DNA from: Thiobacillus denitrificans | Lineage (GTDB): Bacteria; Pseudomonadota; Gammaproteobacteria; Burkholderiales; Thiobacillaceae | Direction: 5' to 3' | Length of the DNA stretch: 64,000 nt | Assembly (NCBI GenBank): GCA_002343685.1 | Contig: DDRS01000027.1 | Location: 1-64,000, forward strand | Shown: positions 1 to 8,378 of the stretch, piece after piece | Numbering within the stretch: position 1 is the stretch's first letter | Layout of the letters: each line of letters opens with the position of its first letter | Translations under genes and position numbers: made by a program | Notes under the pieces: generated by a model | Seen by the model: only the letters and a program-made list of their open reading frames with translations | What the model was told of the DNA's origin: nothing | Database searches by the model: none

Positions 1-1422
1 CACCACGCGCAGCGCGAGGCGATGAACCACCGCGACCAGCGCCACCTGCGGATGACGGGCAAGTTCGGCTTGCAGCGCCGCCGTGCGATGCGCACTCAAG
101 CGCCGCGCCAGCTTCTCGGAAATACCGGGTGTAGTCGGCTGCTGTGCCTCGCCTTCGTCATCGCCGCCAGCCTGCATGCCTTGCCGTTCCTGTGCCCGCA
201 ATGCCTTGGCCTCGGCTTCGCGCAGCAAGCCGCGATGGGTGATGACCTCGCCCGCATGATCGACGGTCACGATGGCCCCGGCTACCGCCAGTGTCTCGGG
301 TGCGAACACCAGCAGCGATCGCTCGATGGTGTCGAGTACCGCGCCGAGCTTGTCGCTTTCCTCGTAGAGCGCCGATGCTTCCTCTTCCGCGATGTCATCG
401 GCATCGTCGGCATTCAGCCTGTCGTCGATGGCCTGTTGCTGCGCTTGCAGCTTGGCGATGCGCTTGGCTTCGGTCTTGTTGGGCGTGCGCCGGTCACGGC
501 GGGCATGCTGGAACCCGTGCAGTTCCGCCGACGTGACGCGCGGCACCGCTTCAATCCATGCCCAGCCTTCTGCCCGGACGCTGTCCGCAGTGGTGGCGAG
601 CTTGTCTCGCGCAAGGCTGTCCAGCAAAGACGCATCGGTCAGGAACACTCCCCGCGTATCGTCAGAGAACAGGTCGCGCCGCATGCCGCCGCCTGCGGCC
701 TCATAGGCCTCGATGCCGACGAAGCGCGCCAGTGCATCGCGTGTGGCATCGATCTCGCGTTCGGTCAGGTGCTCGCGCAAGGCCTGCGGGCTGCGCTGCC
801 ATTGTGGTGACTCATAGAACGCAGCCTCTTGCGCGGTGTGGTCGTCAGTGATCGCCAGCGCCATCAACTGATCGAGCGTGACGGCATCGGCGCGGTAGTC
901 CGCCAGCAGGCGCGGCGAGACGTTTGCCAGCTTCAAGCGCCGCTGCACCACCAAGGGCGTCACGCCGAAGTCGGCGGCGATGTCTTCGACTGGCCGGCCT
1001 TCGGCCACCAACGCGGCGAACGCCTCGAACTGCTCGGCGGGGTGCATGGCCTCGCGCTGCACGTTCTCGGTCAGGCTCACGGTGCGTGCCGACGTATCCG
1101 GCACCAGCAGGCAAGGCACGTCGTGCGCCTTGTCGAGCTTGCGTCGCTTCGCCAGCAGCTTCAACGCGGCCAGCCGCCGCTTGCCCGCGACGACTTCGTA
1201 ATGTTCGCCGTCGCTCGCTGCGGTCACGGTGAGGTTTTGCAGCAGACCGACGCGGGCGATGCTCGACGCTAGTTCGGGAATCGACGCGCCGCCGCTCGTG
1301 CGCACGTTGCGGCTCGAAGGCCGCAACTGAGACAGCGGAATCAACAGCAGCTCGTGTGCCGCAACGGCAACGGTGGCGACTGCGTGCATGGCTTGGGTTT
1401 CTTGATGGGTAACGGTGTTCAT
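1..1422 (-). CDS. ParB/RepB/Spo0J-family partition-like protein (3' end outside window)
   Basis: The frame is open for 474 codons from an ATG at 1422 to the window edge, with no stop, so the C-terminus is missing. AGGAG lies eight bases before the ATG and supports this start. The N-terminal half shows the ParB signature: AGKRRLAAL around residues 79-87, ENVQRE at 119-124, then a helix-turn-helix, IAADFGVTPLVVQRRLKLA, at about 148-166. The later part is charged and partly coiled-coil. ParB-like proteins of this size are typical of integrative and conjugative elements, where they sit near radC-like genes, as here. A role in element maintenance or regulation is an inference; no parA is visible, though it could lie outside the window. 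Confidence 0.85.
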   Translation of the reverse strand, partial: MNTVTHQETQAMHAVATVAVAAHELLLIPLSQLRPSSRNVRTSGGASIPELASSIARVGLLQNLTVTAASDGEHYEVVAGKRRLAALKLLAKRRKLDKAHDVPCLLVPDTSARTVSLTENVQREAMHPAEQFEAFAALVAEGRPVEDIAADFGVTPLVVQRRLKLANVSPRLLADYRADAVTLDQLMALAITDDHTAQEAAFYESPQWQRSPQALREHLTEREIDATRDALARFVGIEAYEAAGGGMRRDLFSDDTRGVFLTDASLLDSLARDKLATTADSVRAEGWAWIEAVPRVTSAELHGFQHARRDRRTPNKTEAKRIAKLQAQQQAIDDRLNADDADDIAEEEASALYEESDKLGAVLDTIERSLLVFAPETLAVAGAIVTVDHAGEVITHRGLLREAEAKALRAQERQGMQAGGDDEGEAQQPTTPGISEKLARRLSAHRTAALQAELARHPQVALVAVVHRLALRVV

Positions 1423-2033
1423 GGTGATCGCTCCTATCCCTCGCGGGAAATTGAAAAAATGGAAGAAGAAAACTTGCTGGGTGATTCACGGTGTTGGTGT
1501 CTGCATGCGCGGCCTCCTGTGGTTTCCAAAGCTGACCGGATTCCAAGATTCGGAGCCCGGTGTGGACTTTGGTTGGTTCGGCGCAGTGACCTGGGCTGGT
1601 CGCCGTTGCCGCCGTCTTTCCTGAGTTCATCGCCCGCGTCAACCGGGCCGGCGAGCGCGTGGCCGTCAAGGAAGAAGCGCAGGGTTGGTGCGGCCCGCAG
1701 CGCAGCGAGGACACGGCCCTGCGCGCCTTGACGGACAGGCACCGCTGGCTACGGTCGCGGGATCAGCGATGAATGAGAGGAAAGACGGATGACCGACTTA
1801 CGGCCAGATGATCGACGGACCAACGCCGCGCGGCGAGCGCTGCTGCGTGCCATAGGCACGCCTTGATGGAAGTGAACGAAGCGCGCAGCGCGAAAACGGC
1901 ATCGTGCGCAGGCCGATCAGGCACAGCCTGTTCGGCGGTCTTGCGGGGCGCCAAGCCTGCGCGGCGGGGTGGGCGTCAGCCGCCCCCTGGAGGCAAGCGC
2001 AGCGCAGCTTTTTCGCCAAACCAAGGACGCAGC
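1423..2033. other. Intergenic stretch between radC-like and parB-like genes
   Basis: No convincing complete gene. On the plus strand the frame from 1590 to a TGA at about 1770 reads like protein (FPEFIARVNRAGERVAVK, then an acidic and basic tail) but begins just after an in-frame stop and has no start. It may be the 3' remnant of a small gene. A nine-base inverted repeat, CCGTCAAGG at 1663-1671 and CCTTGACGG at 1726-1734, lies inside it. The remainder is GC-rich spacer containing the leader of the parB-like gene. Confidence 0.4.
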
Positions 2034-2054
2034 AAAAAAGGGGGCAAAGCCCCC
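2034..2054 (-). terminator. Intrinsic terminator after the radC-like gene
   Basis: Read on the minus strand this is GGGGGC-TTT-GCCCCC followed by six T. It begins a few bases after the radC-like stop codon at 2060. A strong GC stem plus a T tract is a standard rho-independent terminator, so the radC-like transcript probably ends here and parB has its own promoter. Confidence 0.85.
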
Positions 2055-2059
2055 CCGGG

Positions 2060-2566
2060 CTACAGCAGCCCGCGTTCGGCAAACGACAGGATGGCGCTGC
2101 CGGCGACGATCAGGTGATCCAGCACCCGCACGTCCACCAGCGCCAGCGCCGACTTCAGCGTCTGCGTCAGCATCTCGTCGGCCCGCGAGGGTTCCGCCAC
2201 GCCCGACGGGTGGTTATGCACCAGCAGCAGTGCAGCGCTGTTCCTGACCAGAGCCTCCTTGACTACCTCGCGCGGATACACCGATGTCTGGCTCACCGTG
2301 CCGCGAAACATCTCGACGTAGTCGATGACACGATTCTGCGCATCCAGGTGGATGACGCCGAACACCTCGTGCTCCAGCATCCCCAGCTTGACCCGCAGGA
2401 AGTCGCGCACCATCTGCGGCGAGGTCAGGGCTTCGCAGCCACGCATCTGTTCGGCGAGCACACGCTGCGCAGCCTGCAACACCTCGTCGGCATTGGCTGG
2501 ACGGTAGTCTCCCGCGACATCGCGAACGAGAAGGGAAGAATCGAGAGAAAGAAAAAGTTGCGACAT
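2060..2566 (-). CDS. radC: RadC-like JAB/MPN-domain protein of a mobile element
   Basis: This encodes 168 residues from ATG 2566. GGAG eight bases upstream supports that start over a longer in-frame one at 2617. The MPN/JAMM metal-binding core is clear: HNHPSG followed by a downstream aspartate (SRAD), with EVFGVIHLDAQN before it. Full-length chromosomal RadC proteins have an N-terminal helix-hairpin-helix region and about 220 residues. Here that part is missing, as is usual for RadC copies on plasmids and integrative elements. The biochemical role of the family is unsettled; the JAMM motif predicts a zinc hydrolase fold. It lies upstream of the parB-like gene on the same strand but is separated from it by a terminator. 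Confidence 0.85.
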   Translation of the reverse strand: MSQLFLSLDSSLLVRDVAGDYRPANADEVLQAAQRVLAEQMRGCEALTSPQMVRDFLRVKLGMLEHEVFGVIHLDAQNRVIDYVEMFRGTVSQTSVYPREVVKEALVRNSAALLLVHNHPSGVAEPSRADEMLTQTLKSALALVDVRVLDHLIVAGSAILSFAERGLL

Positions 2567-3015
2567 GATCGTGCTCCGGTTCGTATCAGGCGGAATTGCC
2601 TGGAACCGGCGAAACACGTCGCAGCGCAGCGGTCAGGGGTCGTAGACGGCCGCATGGACGCAAGCGGCCAACCGCAGGGCAGGGCGCGCAGCCCTTGACG
2701 GCGAGAACGGCGTGGTACGTTGAAGGAAACAGCAAGACCGCCCCTCCACACACTCCTCTACCTTAATGGCAAGCGGCGCGCGCAGGCCCTCAAGGGCCGG
2801 AGGCGTCAGGGATCAAAGCCTATGGCCGCGATTCGGCACGAGGCGCGGGGCAACGCCCGCGAGCCCGACGGCACCATGTGCCGGGACGCCCTTTTGCCTT
2901 CGATGTTTTGTCCGAAGTAACACCCCATTTTTCGGACAAACGAAGTGCGGTTAGCATCCATCTGGCGTATCGATTTGTGCCGTCCCGGCATACAGCATCT
3001 CCAAGTACCCCAACT
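2567..3015. other. Gene-free stretch between radC-like and abiEi genes
   Basis: I see no supported gene here. The stretch separates the minus-strand radC/parB part of the island from the plus-strand AbiE operon and presumably holds the radC promoter. Its one clear structure is the perfect inverted repeat at 2907-2940. Confidence 0.5.
2907..2940. repeat. Perfect 10-bp inverted repeat upstream of abiE
   Basis: TTTGTCCGAA (2907-2916) and TTCGGACAAA (2931-2940) are perfect complements separated by 14 bases. There is no T tract on either strand, so a simple terminator is unlikely. It lies about 125 bases before the AbiEi start and could be a regulator-binding site or a recombination arm. The function is unknown. 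Confidence 0.5.
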
Positions 3016-3056
3016 CATACGCAAAAACCTTGTCATTGTGTCTGTTTTTGCATATG
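3016..3056. promoter_or_regulatory. Inverted repeat overlapping the abiE promoter (candidate AbiEi operator)
   Basis: The 13-base arms at 3016-3028 (CATACGCAAAAAC) and 3044-3056 (GTTTTTGCATATG) are complementary apart from one position. They flank the -35 box and run into the -10 box of the promoter in front of abiEi. AbiEi proteins of characterised type IV systems bind inverted repeats in their own promoter and repress it. That this repeat is the AbiEi site is an inference from position and symmetry. Confidence 0.6.
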
Positions 3057-3058
3057 AT
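3030..3058 (+). promoter_or_regulatory. Sigma-70-type promoter of abiEi-abiEii
   Basis: TTGTCA (3030-3035), a 17-base spacer and TATGAT (3053-3058) form a near-consensus promoter. The predicted transcription start, seven bases after the -10 box, falls at about 3065, which is the A of the abiEi ATG. The mRNA would therefore be leaderless, or nearly so, consistent with the absence of a good Shine-Dalgarno sequence. Confidence 0.65.
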
Positions 3059-3064
3059 CCGGGA

Positions 3065-3883
3065 ATGGCATCCCTTGACCAATTCGTTGATGACCGGCTT
3101 CTCCATGGTCGTGCGCACTTCAACCGCGAAGAGGCGCTGGCTGCGGTCGATCTGAAACCTGATGGCCTGACCGCCGCGATCACCCGGCTGGTGAAAAGAA
3201 AGCGGCTGGCCAACCCTCGCCATGGCTTCTATTTGATCCTGCGTCCCGAGGACCAGCTGGCCGGCGCCCCCGATCCCGTGCGTTGGATCGATCCATTGAT
3301 GAAGTACCAGGGTCTCGACTATCGCATCTCGCTGCTGCGTGCTGCGGCCTTCCATGGTTCGTCGCACCAGGCTGCCATGGTCTTTCAGGTAGTTGTGCCC
3401 AAGCAGTTGCGGGACTTCGAGATCGGACGCCACCGCCTCCAGTTTCTCTACCAGACCCCCAAGGCCTTCGCAAAGCTCAATCAACCCGATTGGCTCGACC
3501 GGATGAAGAGTGATGCCGGCTTTGCCCAAGTAGCCGGCGTCGAGCTGACGTTGCTGGATTGCGCACGCTACTTCCACAAGGCCACCGGTATCAATGGGGT
3601 TGCGCAGATCGCCAAGGACATTGGAGCCAAGGCCGAGCCGCGTGCGCTCGCCAAAGCGGCCGCTGCCTATGAAAACTCGTCCGTGCGACGACTGGGCTAC
3701 CTGCTCGAACGGGCAGGGCACATGAGACAAGCCAACGCGCTGGCGCCCTTTGTCAAGAAGGCCAAGACGGCGGTGCCGCTGGATCCTTCCGTCAAGCCCC
3801 TCATTGAATCCCTATCCGGGCTTCACGAGAAAGAAGCCCGGTGGAAGCTCATAATCAATGAACCCGTGGAGATCGACTTTTGA
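3065..3883 (+). CDS. abiEi: AbiEi-like antitoxin / transcriptional repressor
   Basis: The product has 272 residues from the ATG at 3065; a longer frame exists, but the promoter ends at this codon. The N-terminal 60 residues look like a winged helix (AHFNREEALAAVDL, then LVKRKRLANPRHGFYLIL). A C-terminal antigen-like domain rich in basic residues follows. This is the layout of the AbiEi antitoxin, which represses its own operon and neutralises the AbiEii toxin without forming a complex with it (type IV system). The stop codon overlaps the TTG start of abiEii by three bases, so the two are translationally coupled. The family call rests on protein pattern and the partner gene. Confidence 0.87.
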   Translation: MASLDQFVDDRLLHGRAHFNREEALAAVDLKPDGLTAAITRLVKRKRLANPRHGFYLILRPEDQLAGAPDPVRWIDPLMKYQGLDYRISLLRAAAFHGSSHQAAMVFQVVVPKQLRDFEIGRHRLQFLYQTPKAFAKLNQPDWLDRMKSDAGFAQVAGVELTLLDCARYFHKATGINGVAQIAKDIGAKAEPRALAKAAAAYENSSVRRLGYLLERAGHMRQANALAPFVKKAKTAVPLDPSVKPLIESLSGLHEKEARWKLIINEPVEIDF

Positions 3884-4749
3884 TTCCGAGTTCCTACATC
3901 CAGGCCTGGAGCACGAAAGCCCCTTGGCCCGACGCGCGGCAGATCGAACAGGACCTGATCATCAGCCGCGCGTTGTGCGACCTGTTCAACGCGCCGACAT
4001 TGAAAGACAAGATCGCTTTCCGTGGTGGCACTGCAATCAACAAACTGCTGTTCAAGCAGCCATTGCGCTATTCGGAAGATATCGATCTGGTGCAGACGCA
4101 GGCTGAATCCATCGGCGCGACGGTCGATGCGATTCGCGAAGCCTTGTCATGGCTCGGCAAGTGCAATCGCGAGCAGGCGGGGCATTCGATGCACCTGGTG
4201 TTCAAGTTCACGCCCGAAGCTGACCCGCAGACGACGCTGAAGCTCAAGGTTGAGATCAATACCCGTGAGCATGAACATCTGCTCGGCATCAAGTCGTATC
4301 CCTTCGCGGTGGAAAGCGACTGGTATCAGGGCGAGACCAAGATCGCGTCCTTCGAACCCGAGGAACTATTCGGCACCAAGCTGCGTGCATTACTGCAGCG
4401 GCGTAAGAACCGCGACCTCTTCGACCTGCACCACGGACTCGACCAACTCGCCATGAATCGGGGCAAGCTCATCGCCTGTTTCGAACACTACCTTGCGCTT
4501 GAAGGAAAACCCATCACGCGTGCCGTCGCCGAGCAGCGTATGTTGGAAAAGCTCACGCGCAGCCTGATCGAGGACATCGCGCCATTACTACCGGCCGGCG
4601 TCCGCTTCAACGACGACGATGCGACGCAGGCTTTCGAGCGCGTCTGGAAGGAACTCATCGTCCGCATCAAGGGCGATGCGTGGAAACTGACCGACAAAGT
4701 GCTCGAAGAACTGCGCGCAAAGAAATATCCCGGCCTGTTGAGCCGGTAA
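3880..4749 (+). CDS. abiEii: AbiEii-like nucleotidyltransferase toxin
   Basis: The 289 residues start at a TTG that overlaps the abiEi stop. Nucleotidyltransferase motifs are all present: RGGTAINK at residues 48-55, SEDIDL at 65-70, KVEINTRE at 123-130, and EELFGTKLRAL followed by RRKNRDLFDL at about 161-183. These are the four motifs of the AbiEii/DUF1814 family. Known members transfer nucleotides and stop growth when phage infects, giving abortive infection. All expected catalytic aspartates are visible, so the toxin should be active. The neighbouring abiEi supplies control. A few AbiEii relatives act in other toxin systems; the paired AbiEi makes AbiE the best reading. Confidence 0.92.
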   Translation: MIPSSYIQAWSTKAPWPDARQIEQDLIISRALCDLFNAPTLKDKIAFRGGTAINKLLFKQPLRYSEDIDLVQTQAESIGATVDAIREALSWLGKCNREQAGHSMHLVFKFTPEADPQTTLKLKVEINTREHEHLLGIKSYPFAVESDWYQGETKIASFEPEELFGTKLRALLQRRKNRDLFDLHHGLDQLAMNRGKLIACFEHYLALEGKPITRAVAEQRMLEKLTRSLIEDIAPLLPAGVRFNDDDATQAFERVWKELIVRIKGDAWKLTDKVLEELRAKKYPGLLSR

Positions 4750-4839
4750 CCGATTTGGCGATAGCTGTCGATCAACGCAGTTGGACGAAGCCGATCCCTG
4801 TACCATTTACCTTTACCCGTACGTTTTGAGGCCTCTCAA

Positions 4840-5280
4840 TTGTCGAACATCGCATCCGTTCTCAAGGAAGAAATCGCCCGACTCGTCCGCAGGCAGTTAC
4901 GCGGCGAAACCGAAAACCTCAAGAAGGCATCGAGCCGCTATCGCGCCGATATCGCCGCTTTGAAGCGGCGCATCGAGGCCTTGGAAATGCAGATATCCCG
5001 CCTCGAAAAAATGGTGCCGAAGAAGGCCGCGCCTATCGCCGACGGGGAATCCGAAACGAAACTGAGATTCAAGCCGCAAGGTGTGCGTGCGCAGCGGACG
5101 CGGCTCGGACTGTCCGCGCCGGAGATGGGGGCGCTCGTGGGTGTCTCCGCCCAAACCATCTACAACTGGGAATCCGGCACGTCGCGCCCAAGGAACGAGC
5201 AGCTTGCCACCATCGCGGCCGTCAGGAAGATGGGCAAGCGCGAGGTCAAGGCACGGCTTGACCAGTTGCGAGCGGAGTGA
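4840..5280 (+). CDS. XRE-type helix-turn-helix regulator with N-terminal coiled coil
   Basis: This encodes 146 residues from a TTG start, with GAGG eight bases upstream. Residues 1-60 are a charged coiled coil with regular leucine and isoleucine spacing (IAALKRRIEALEMQISRLEK). The C-terminal third is an XRE HTH: VRAQRTRLGLSAPEMG, then VSAQTIYNWESGTSRP. The coiled coil suggests that it works as a dimer. It lies 90 bases after abiEii on the same strand and may regulate the defence island, but no target site can be assigned. It is not an AbiE component in described systems. Confidence 0.8.
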   Translation: MSNIASVLKEEIARLVRRQLRGETENLKKASSRYRADIAALKRRIEALEMQISRLEKMVPKKAAPIADGESETKLRFKPQGVRAQRTRLGLSAPEMGALVGVSAQTIYNWESGTSRPRNEQLATIAAVRKMGKREVKARLDQLRAE

Positions 5281-5511
5281 CGGACCAGCACCGCCGCTCC
5301 TCCGCCGTACGAGAACCGCCACACCCTGGGAGCCCTGAAGGATCTCTTCGCCGACAGGACCATCCAGGAACGCGTCGAGTACGAGAATGATATTGCGAAC
5401 GGGTTCGGGCACCTTGGCTGGCCCGCGCTGACCACAGAGGTTGCGGCGGTCGACAATCCAGGCATGGCAGGCAGGTCGTCGGCCGAAGCGGCCGCAACCC
5501 TCAAGGCCTAG
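5281..5511 (+). other. Coding-like remnant after the XRE gene
   Basis: The XRE reading frame, continued past its stop, stays open to a TAG at 5509-5511 and reads like a real protein segment (HTLGALKDLFADRTIQERVE, then NDIANGFGHLGWP). There is no clear start codon or ribosome site. It could be a decayed 3' part of a larger gene fused to the XRE gene, or chance. I do not recognise the sequence. Confidence 0.3.
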
Positions 5512-5571
5512 CTAGGTCTGCTTTCCGTGTCTGACCGGACTTCAGGATCCTGGGAGTCCATCCACGCTTGG

Positions 5572-6663
5572 TCACGGAGTCCATACCGTTATCCCGGGAA
5601 TGTCGATCTTGTCGTCGATCACAATTCCTGCGCTGAACCGAGCACGAGTGCAGGCCACGTAGAACTTGGCTCGACTTTCTGGGCTCAGTTCCGTAGCCCG
5701 ATTCTTGAGCCACGTCACAAAGTGCTTGGTCGGGTAAATCAAAACCCTTTCGAACTCAAGCCCCTTTGACTCGCCGAAATTTATGACGGCGGCGTTATCG
5801 GAAACGGATGTTTTTCGCGAGTAGCGTAGCTGCATCGGCCCGAAGGTGTGAAGGTACGCTTCAACTTGGCACTTCCGCACGAGAAAAACTCCGTCATGCC
5901 CTGTTGTTTGTGTGTTCGACGATTTCGAGTGTGGAAAATTCGGGAAGAGCTCGTTGGATAGCTCGCAGAGCGCCATATTGCAACGGTGATTGACTGAGAG
6001 AGAGTTTTCGTCAATCGAGGCGTCGGCTCTTGCTGAGACAAGTTGTCTGAAGTAGTGGACGATCCCAGACTTCTTGAACTTCGCGTACTTCGGTGAATCG
6101 CTTGTCGAATATGTTCCTTGGCGAGGGTCTCCAACCAGCAAGATGCTCACGGAAGAATCCATGAGTCGCTCAATGAGGTCGAGATCGTACCCGGCGATAT
6201 CCTGCACTTCATCGATAAAAATCTCGTCGAAGATGCCCGCGATGCGCTTGATCACTCTCCCTTCAGACAACCCGTCGCATTTCAAGGCGAACTTCGAGAC
6301 CTTGTCACGATAAATTTGATTGCACCCGTTTAGATAGTGATCGAGGTCGGCCTCCTTCTTGTACTGCGCCGAGATGCCCTGATTGAAATGCAATCCCTCT
6401 ATGCGTGTTTCCGTAACACAGCCTTGATACGGGCGAATGCCGTGCTGAAGCAGAAAAGCGAACCACCCGGATAACGTCACGTTCGACGGAACACACCCGT
6501 TTTTCTCAAGAAATTTCTTTTCGATCTCCGCTTCGTTCGCCTCGGTATAGGTCGCAATGAGGATTCTCGAATCGGGCCTCGATAGCGCCTCGTTTACGAG
6601 GAGCGTCGTTTTCCCCGACCCGGCTGCAGCGACGATTATTCTGTTCTTCTTCGCCTCCGGCAT
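5572..6663 (-). CDS. gajB: GajB-like UvrD/Rep-family helicase (Gabija)
   Basis: This 363-residue superfamily 1 helicase has a P-loop, AAAGSGKTT, at 12-20. Motif II DEVQD is at 151-155, VGDPRQGTY at about 178-185 and VNHRCN at about 224-229. A motif V-like GESKGLEFERV and motif VI YVACTRAR lie near the C-terminus. It starts one base after the stop of the GajA-like gene. An OLD-TOPRIM gene directly followed by a compact UvrD-like helicase is the Gabija defence pair, in which GajB senses or consumes nucleotides and activates GajA. At 363 residues it is shorter than the best known GajB proteins, which are near 490, yet all core motifs are present, so accessory subdomains are reduced rather than the core lost. 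Confidence 0.88.
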   Translation of the reverse strand: MPEAKKNRIIVAAAGSGKTTLLVNEALSRPDSRILIATYTEANEAEIEKKFLEKNGCVPSNVTLSGWFAFLLQHGIRPYQGCVTETRIEGLHFNQGISAQYKKEADLDHYLNGCNQIYRDKVSKFALKCDGLSEGRVIKRIAGIFDEIFIDEVQDIAGYDLDLIERLMDSSVSILLVGDPRQGTYSTSDSPKYAKFKKSGIVHYFRQLVSARADASIDENSLSVNHRCNMALCELSNELFPNFPHSKSSNTQTTGHDGVFLVRKCQVEAYLHTFGPMQLRYSRKTSVSDNAAVINFGESKGLEFERVLIYPTKHFVTWLKNRATELSPESRAKFYVACTRARFSAGIVIDDKIDIPGITVWTP

Positions 6664-6664
6664 A

Positions 6665-8290
6665 TCATTCTTCGATCGCGGCGGTCACATAGGCCGGGAA
6701 TTTAACGTCCTTTTCGAAGTTGAAAATCTTAAGGGCGCAATCTGTCTTGTTCGCCCGCATATGCTTCAAGAGCGCCTCTTCCTCGTCGAAGATTGTTCCG
6801 AGCATTTCCTTCATCGCTGCGCATCCGTTCGCGGCAAGCATCCTCGGTTCGAGAGTGTTGAAGTTGAAGCTCTCGCCGGCGATCTCTTTCCGCGCGTCAA
6901 TATTTTCGTCGAAGCAGATTCGGATATGGTCTTTTGCTTTCGCACCGAGGTAACTATCGTACTTCTTCTTGAGCCCCTCGACGTTTCCGTCATTGTCCGT
7001 GACGACAGCGACAGGCTTATTCAACTTCTCAGCAATCTCCAGAAAACGCAGAAAGCTCGTGCCGACGGAAATGACGTCTACACCACGCTCGATCGGAAGC
7101 TTTCCATACTTTAGCGTGTACGCCTTCTGAACCACGAGTTCGTCGGAGTCGCCTTCAACGAGTATCGCCCTTGTGCATAACAAAAGGCGAAGCGTGTCAT
7201 ACCCGGCGAGCTTCTGAAAGAATGTTGACGTCTCAGGGTCAAGTTCGCCTAATCGAGTTGTCTTCCCGTCATGGAGCATGATCAGATGCATGAGGTTTGC
7301 CTTATTTGCGACGAAGCTGCTATGCGTCGTCATAACGATCTGCTTCTCCTCGTTCGCGGCGGACATCATGTCGATCAACTGGTTCAAGCGTGAATGCGAC
7401 AGGTGGTTCTCCGGCTCCTCAATGAGCAATATGTTGGCGTTCTGCGCCCTTTTGTGCGCGAGAGCGATTGCAATCTTCGCGAGCGACTGCTCACCCTTTC
7501 CGATGAAATGAAACGGTATCCGATCGATGCACGTAATGAGGTTGGATTCCCACGCGCTACGCGAGGCCAAGTCGACAGCGAGGGAGATCTCTCTTCCGTC
7601 GAGGAGGTCGTTTGCTTCGTTGATCCTTTTATTAACCGCGCCGACCCCTTCATTCCGGCGGAACGAGTCCGCCATTTCACGGTGAACCTTCGCGAGCGTG
7701 ACGCGCTCCTTGTCTTCGAGAAAGTCGCGAACAATACGTGATACGTACGCGTCGGAGCCGTTAAGGTAACGCGCGCCGGAGGAGTCTATGAACGCCGCCG
7801 ACAACGAAATGCCTCGCGTCGTGAGCGCCTTTCGCGCAAAAGACTCGACGACGATTTCGTAATACTCAATCGGGAGGCTGGTCACATCGCCCTTAACGAA
7901 CTCGACGTACTCGTCGCGATATTGTTCATCGAGACGAACGGAAAACTTGATTCCTGCAGCGTCCTGGTCCTTAAGCGAATTACCGTTACCCTTATATTCA
8001 TCTACACCCTCTCCACCGAAATAGAGTTCGATCAGAAGCTCGGGGGGGCCGATCTTCGGATTCTCAATGTACGCTTCGACGGCTTCACGATTGAACACGT
8101 GCTCTGAGAGATCGTTGCGCAGGAAACGCCCGTGGAACACACCGGAGAGAGCCAGATTGATCGCCTCCAATATGGTCGATTTCCCGGAATCATTGTCGCC
8201 AACAAGGACGTTCATCCCTTTGTTGAGTTCCAACACAAAGTCTTTCCTGAAACACTTGAAGTTGCGAATCACAATTTTCGAGATATGCAT
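6665..8290 (-). CDS. gajA: GajA-like OLD-family ATPase with TOPRIM nuclease domain (Gabija)
   Basis: The 541 residues have an N-terminal ABC-type ATPase domain: Walker A GDNDSGKST at 31-39, a signature-like GKGEQSLAKIA near 265, Walker B ILLIEEPE at 287-294 and a histidine switch, MTTHSS, near 320. A C-terminal TOPRIM domain follows, with the catalytic glutamate in VEGDSDE (378-384) and DxD in TDNDG (431-435). This is the class 2 OLD architecture of GajA, a sequence-selective DNA nickase or endonuclease held in check by nucleotides. The helicase partner follows one base downstream. Base composition is visibly less GC-rich than the flanking housekeeping genes, in line with transfer. Confidence 0.92.
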   Translation of the reverse strand: MHISKIVIRNFKCFRKDFVLELNKGMNVLVGDNDSGKSTILEAINLALSGVFHGRFLRNDLSEHVFNREAVEAYIENPKIGPPELLIELYFGGEGVDEYKGNGNSLKDQDAAGIKFSVRLDEQYRDEYVEFVKGDVTSLPIEYYEIVVESFARKALTTRGISLSAAFIDSSGARYLNGSDAYVSRIVRDFLEDKERVTLAKVHREMADSFRRNEGVGAVNKRINEANDLLDGREISLAVDLASRSAWESNLITCIDRIPFHFIGKGEQSLAKIAIALAHKRAQNANILLIEEPENHLSHSRLNQLIDMMSAANEEKQIVMTTHSSFVANKANLMHLIMLHDGKTTRLGELDPETSTFFQKLAGYDTLRLLLCTRAILVEGDSDELVVQKAYTLKYGKLPIERGVDVISVGTSFLRFLEIAEKLNKPVAVVTDNDGNVEGLKKKYDSYLGAKAKDHIRICFDENIDARKEIAGESFNFNTLEPRMLAANGCAAMKEMLGTIFDEEEALLKHMRANKTDCALKIFNFEKDVKFPAYVTAAIEE

Positions 8291-8378
8291 GTGCTGTATT
8301 GAATCGCTGTTAATTGCTTACGAAGTGACCAATGCGGTTCGATGCGCTAGCAGCTATCCGAAGCGCATATGAATCGAG

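Noticed and set aside
845..1714. Minus-strand 289-aa open frame over the parB-like gene
   Set aside because: It is a shifted frame with Arg-rich, low-complexity translation. The adjacent frame gives a clear ParB protein with a good ribosome site.
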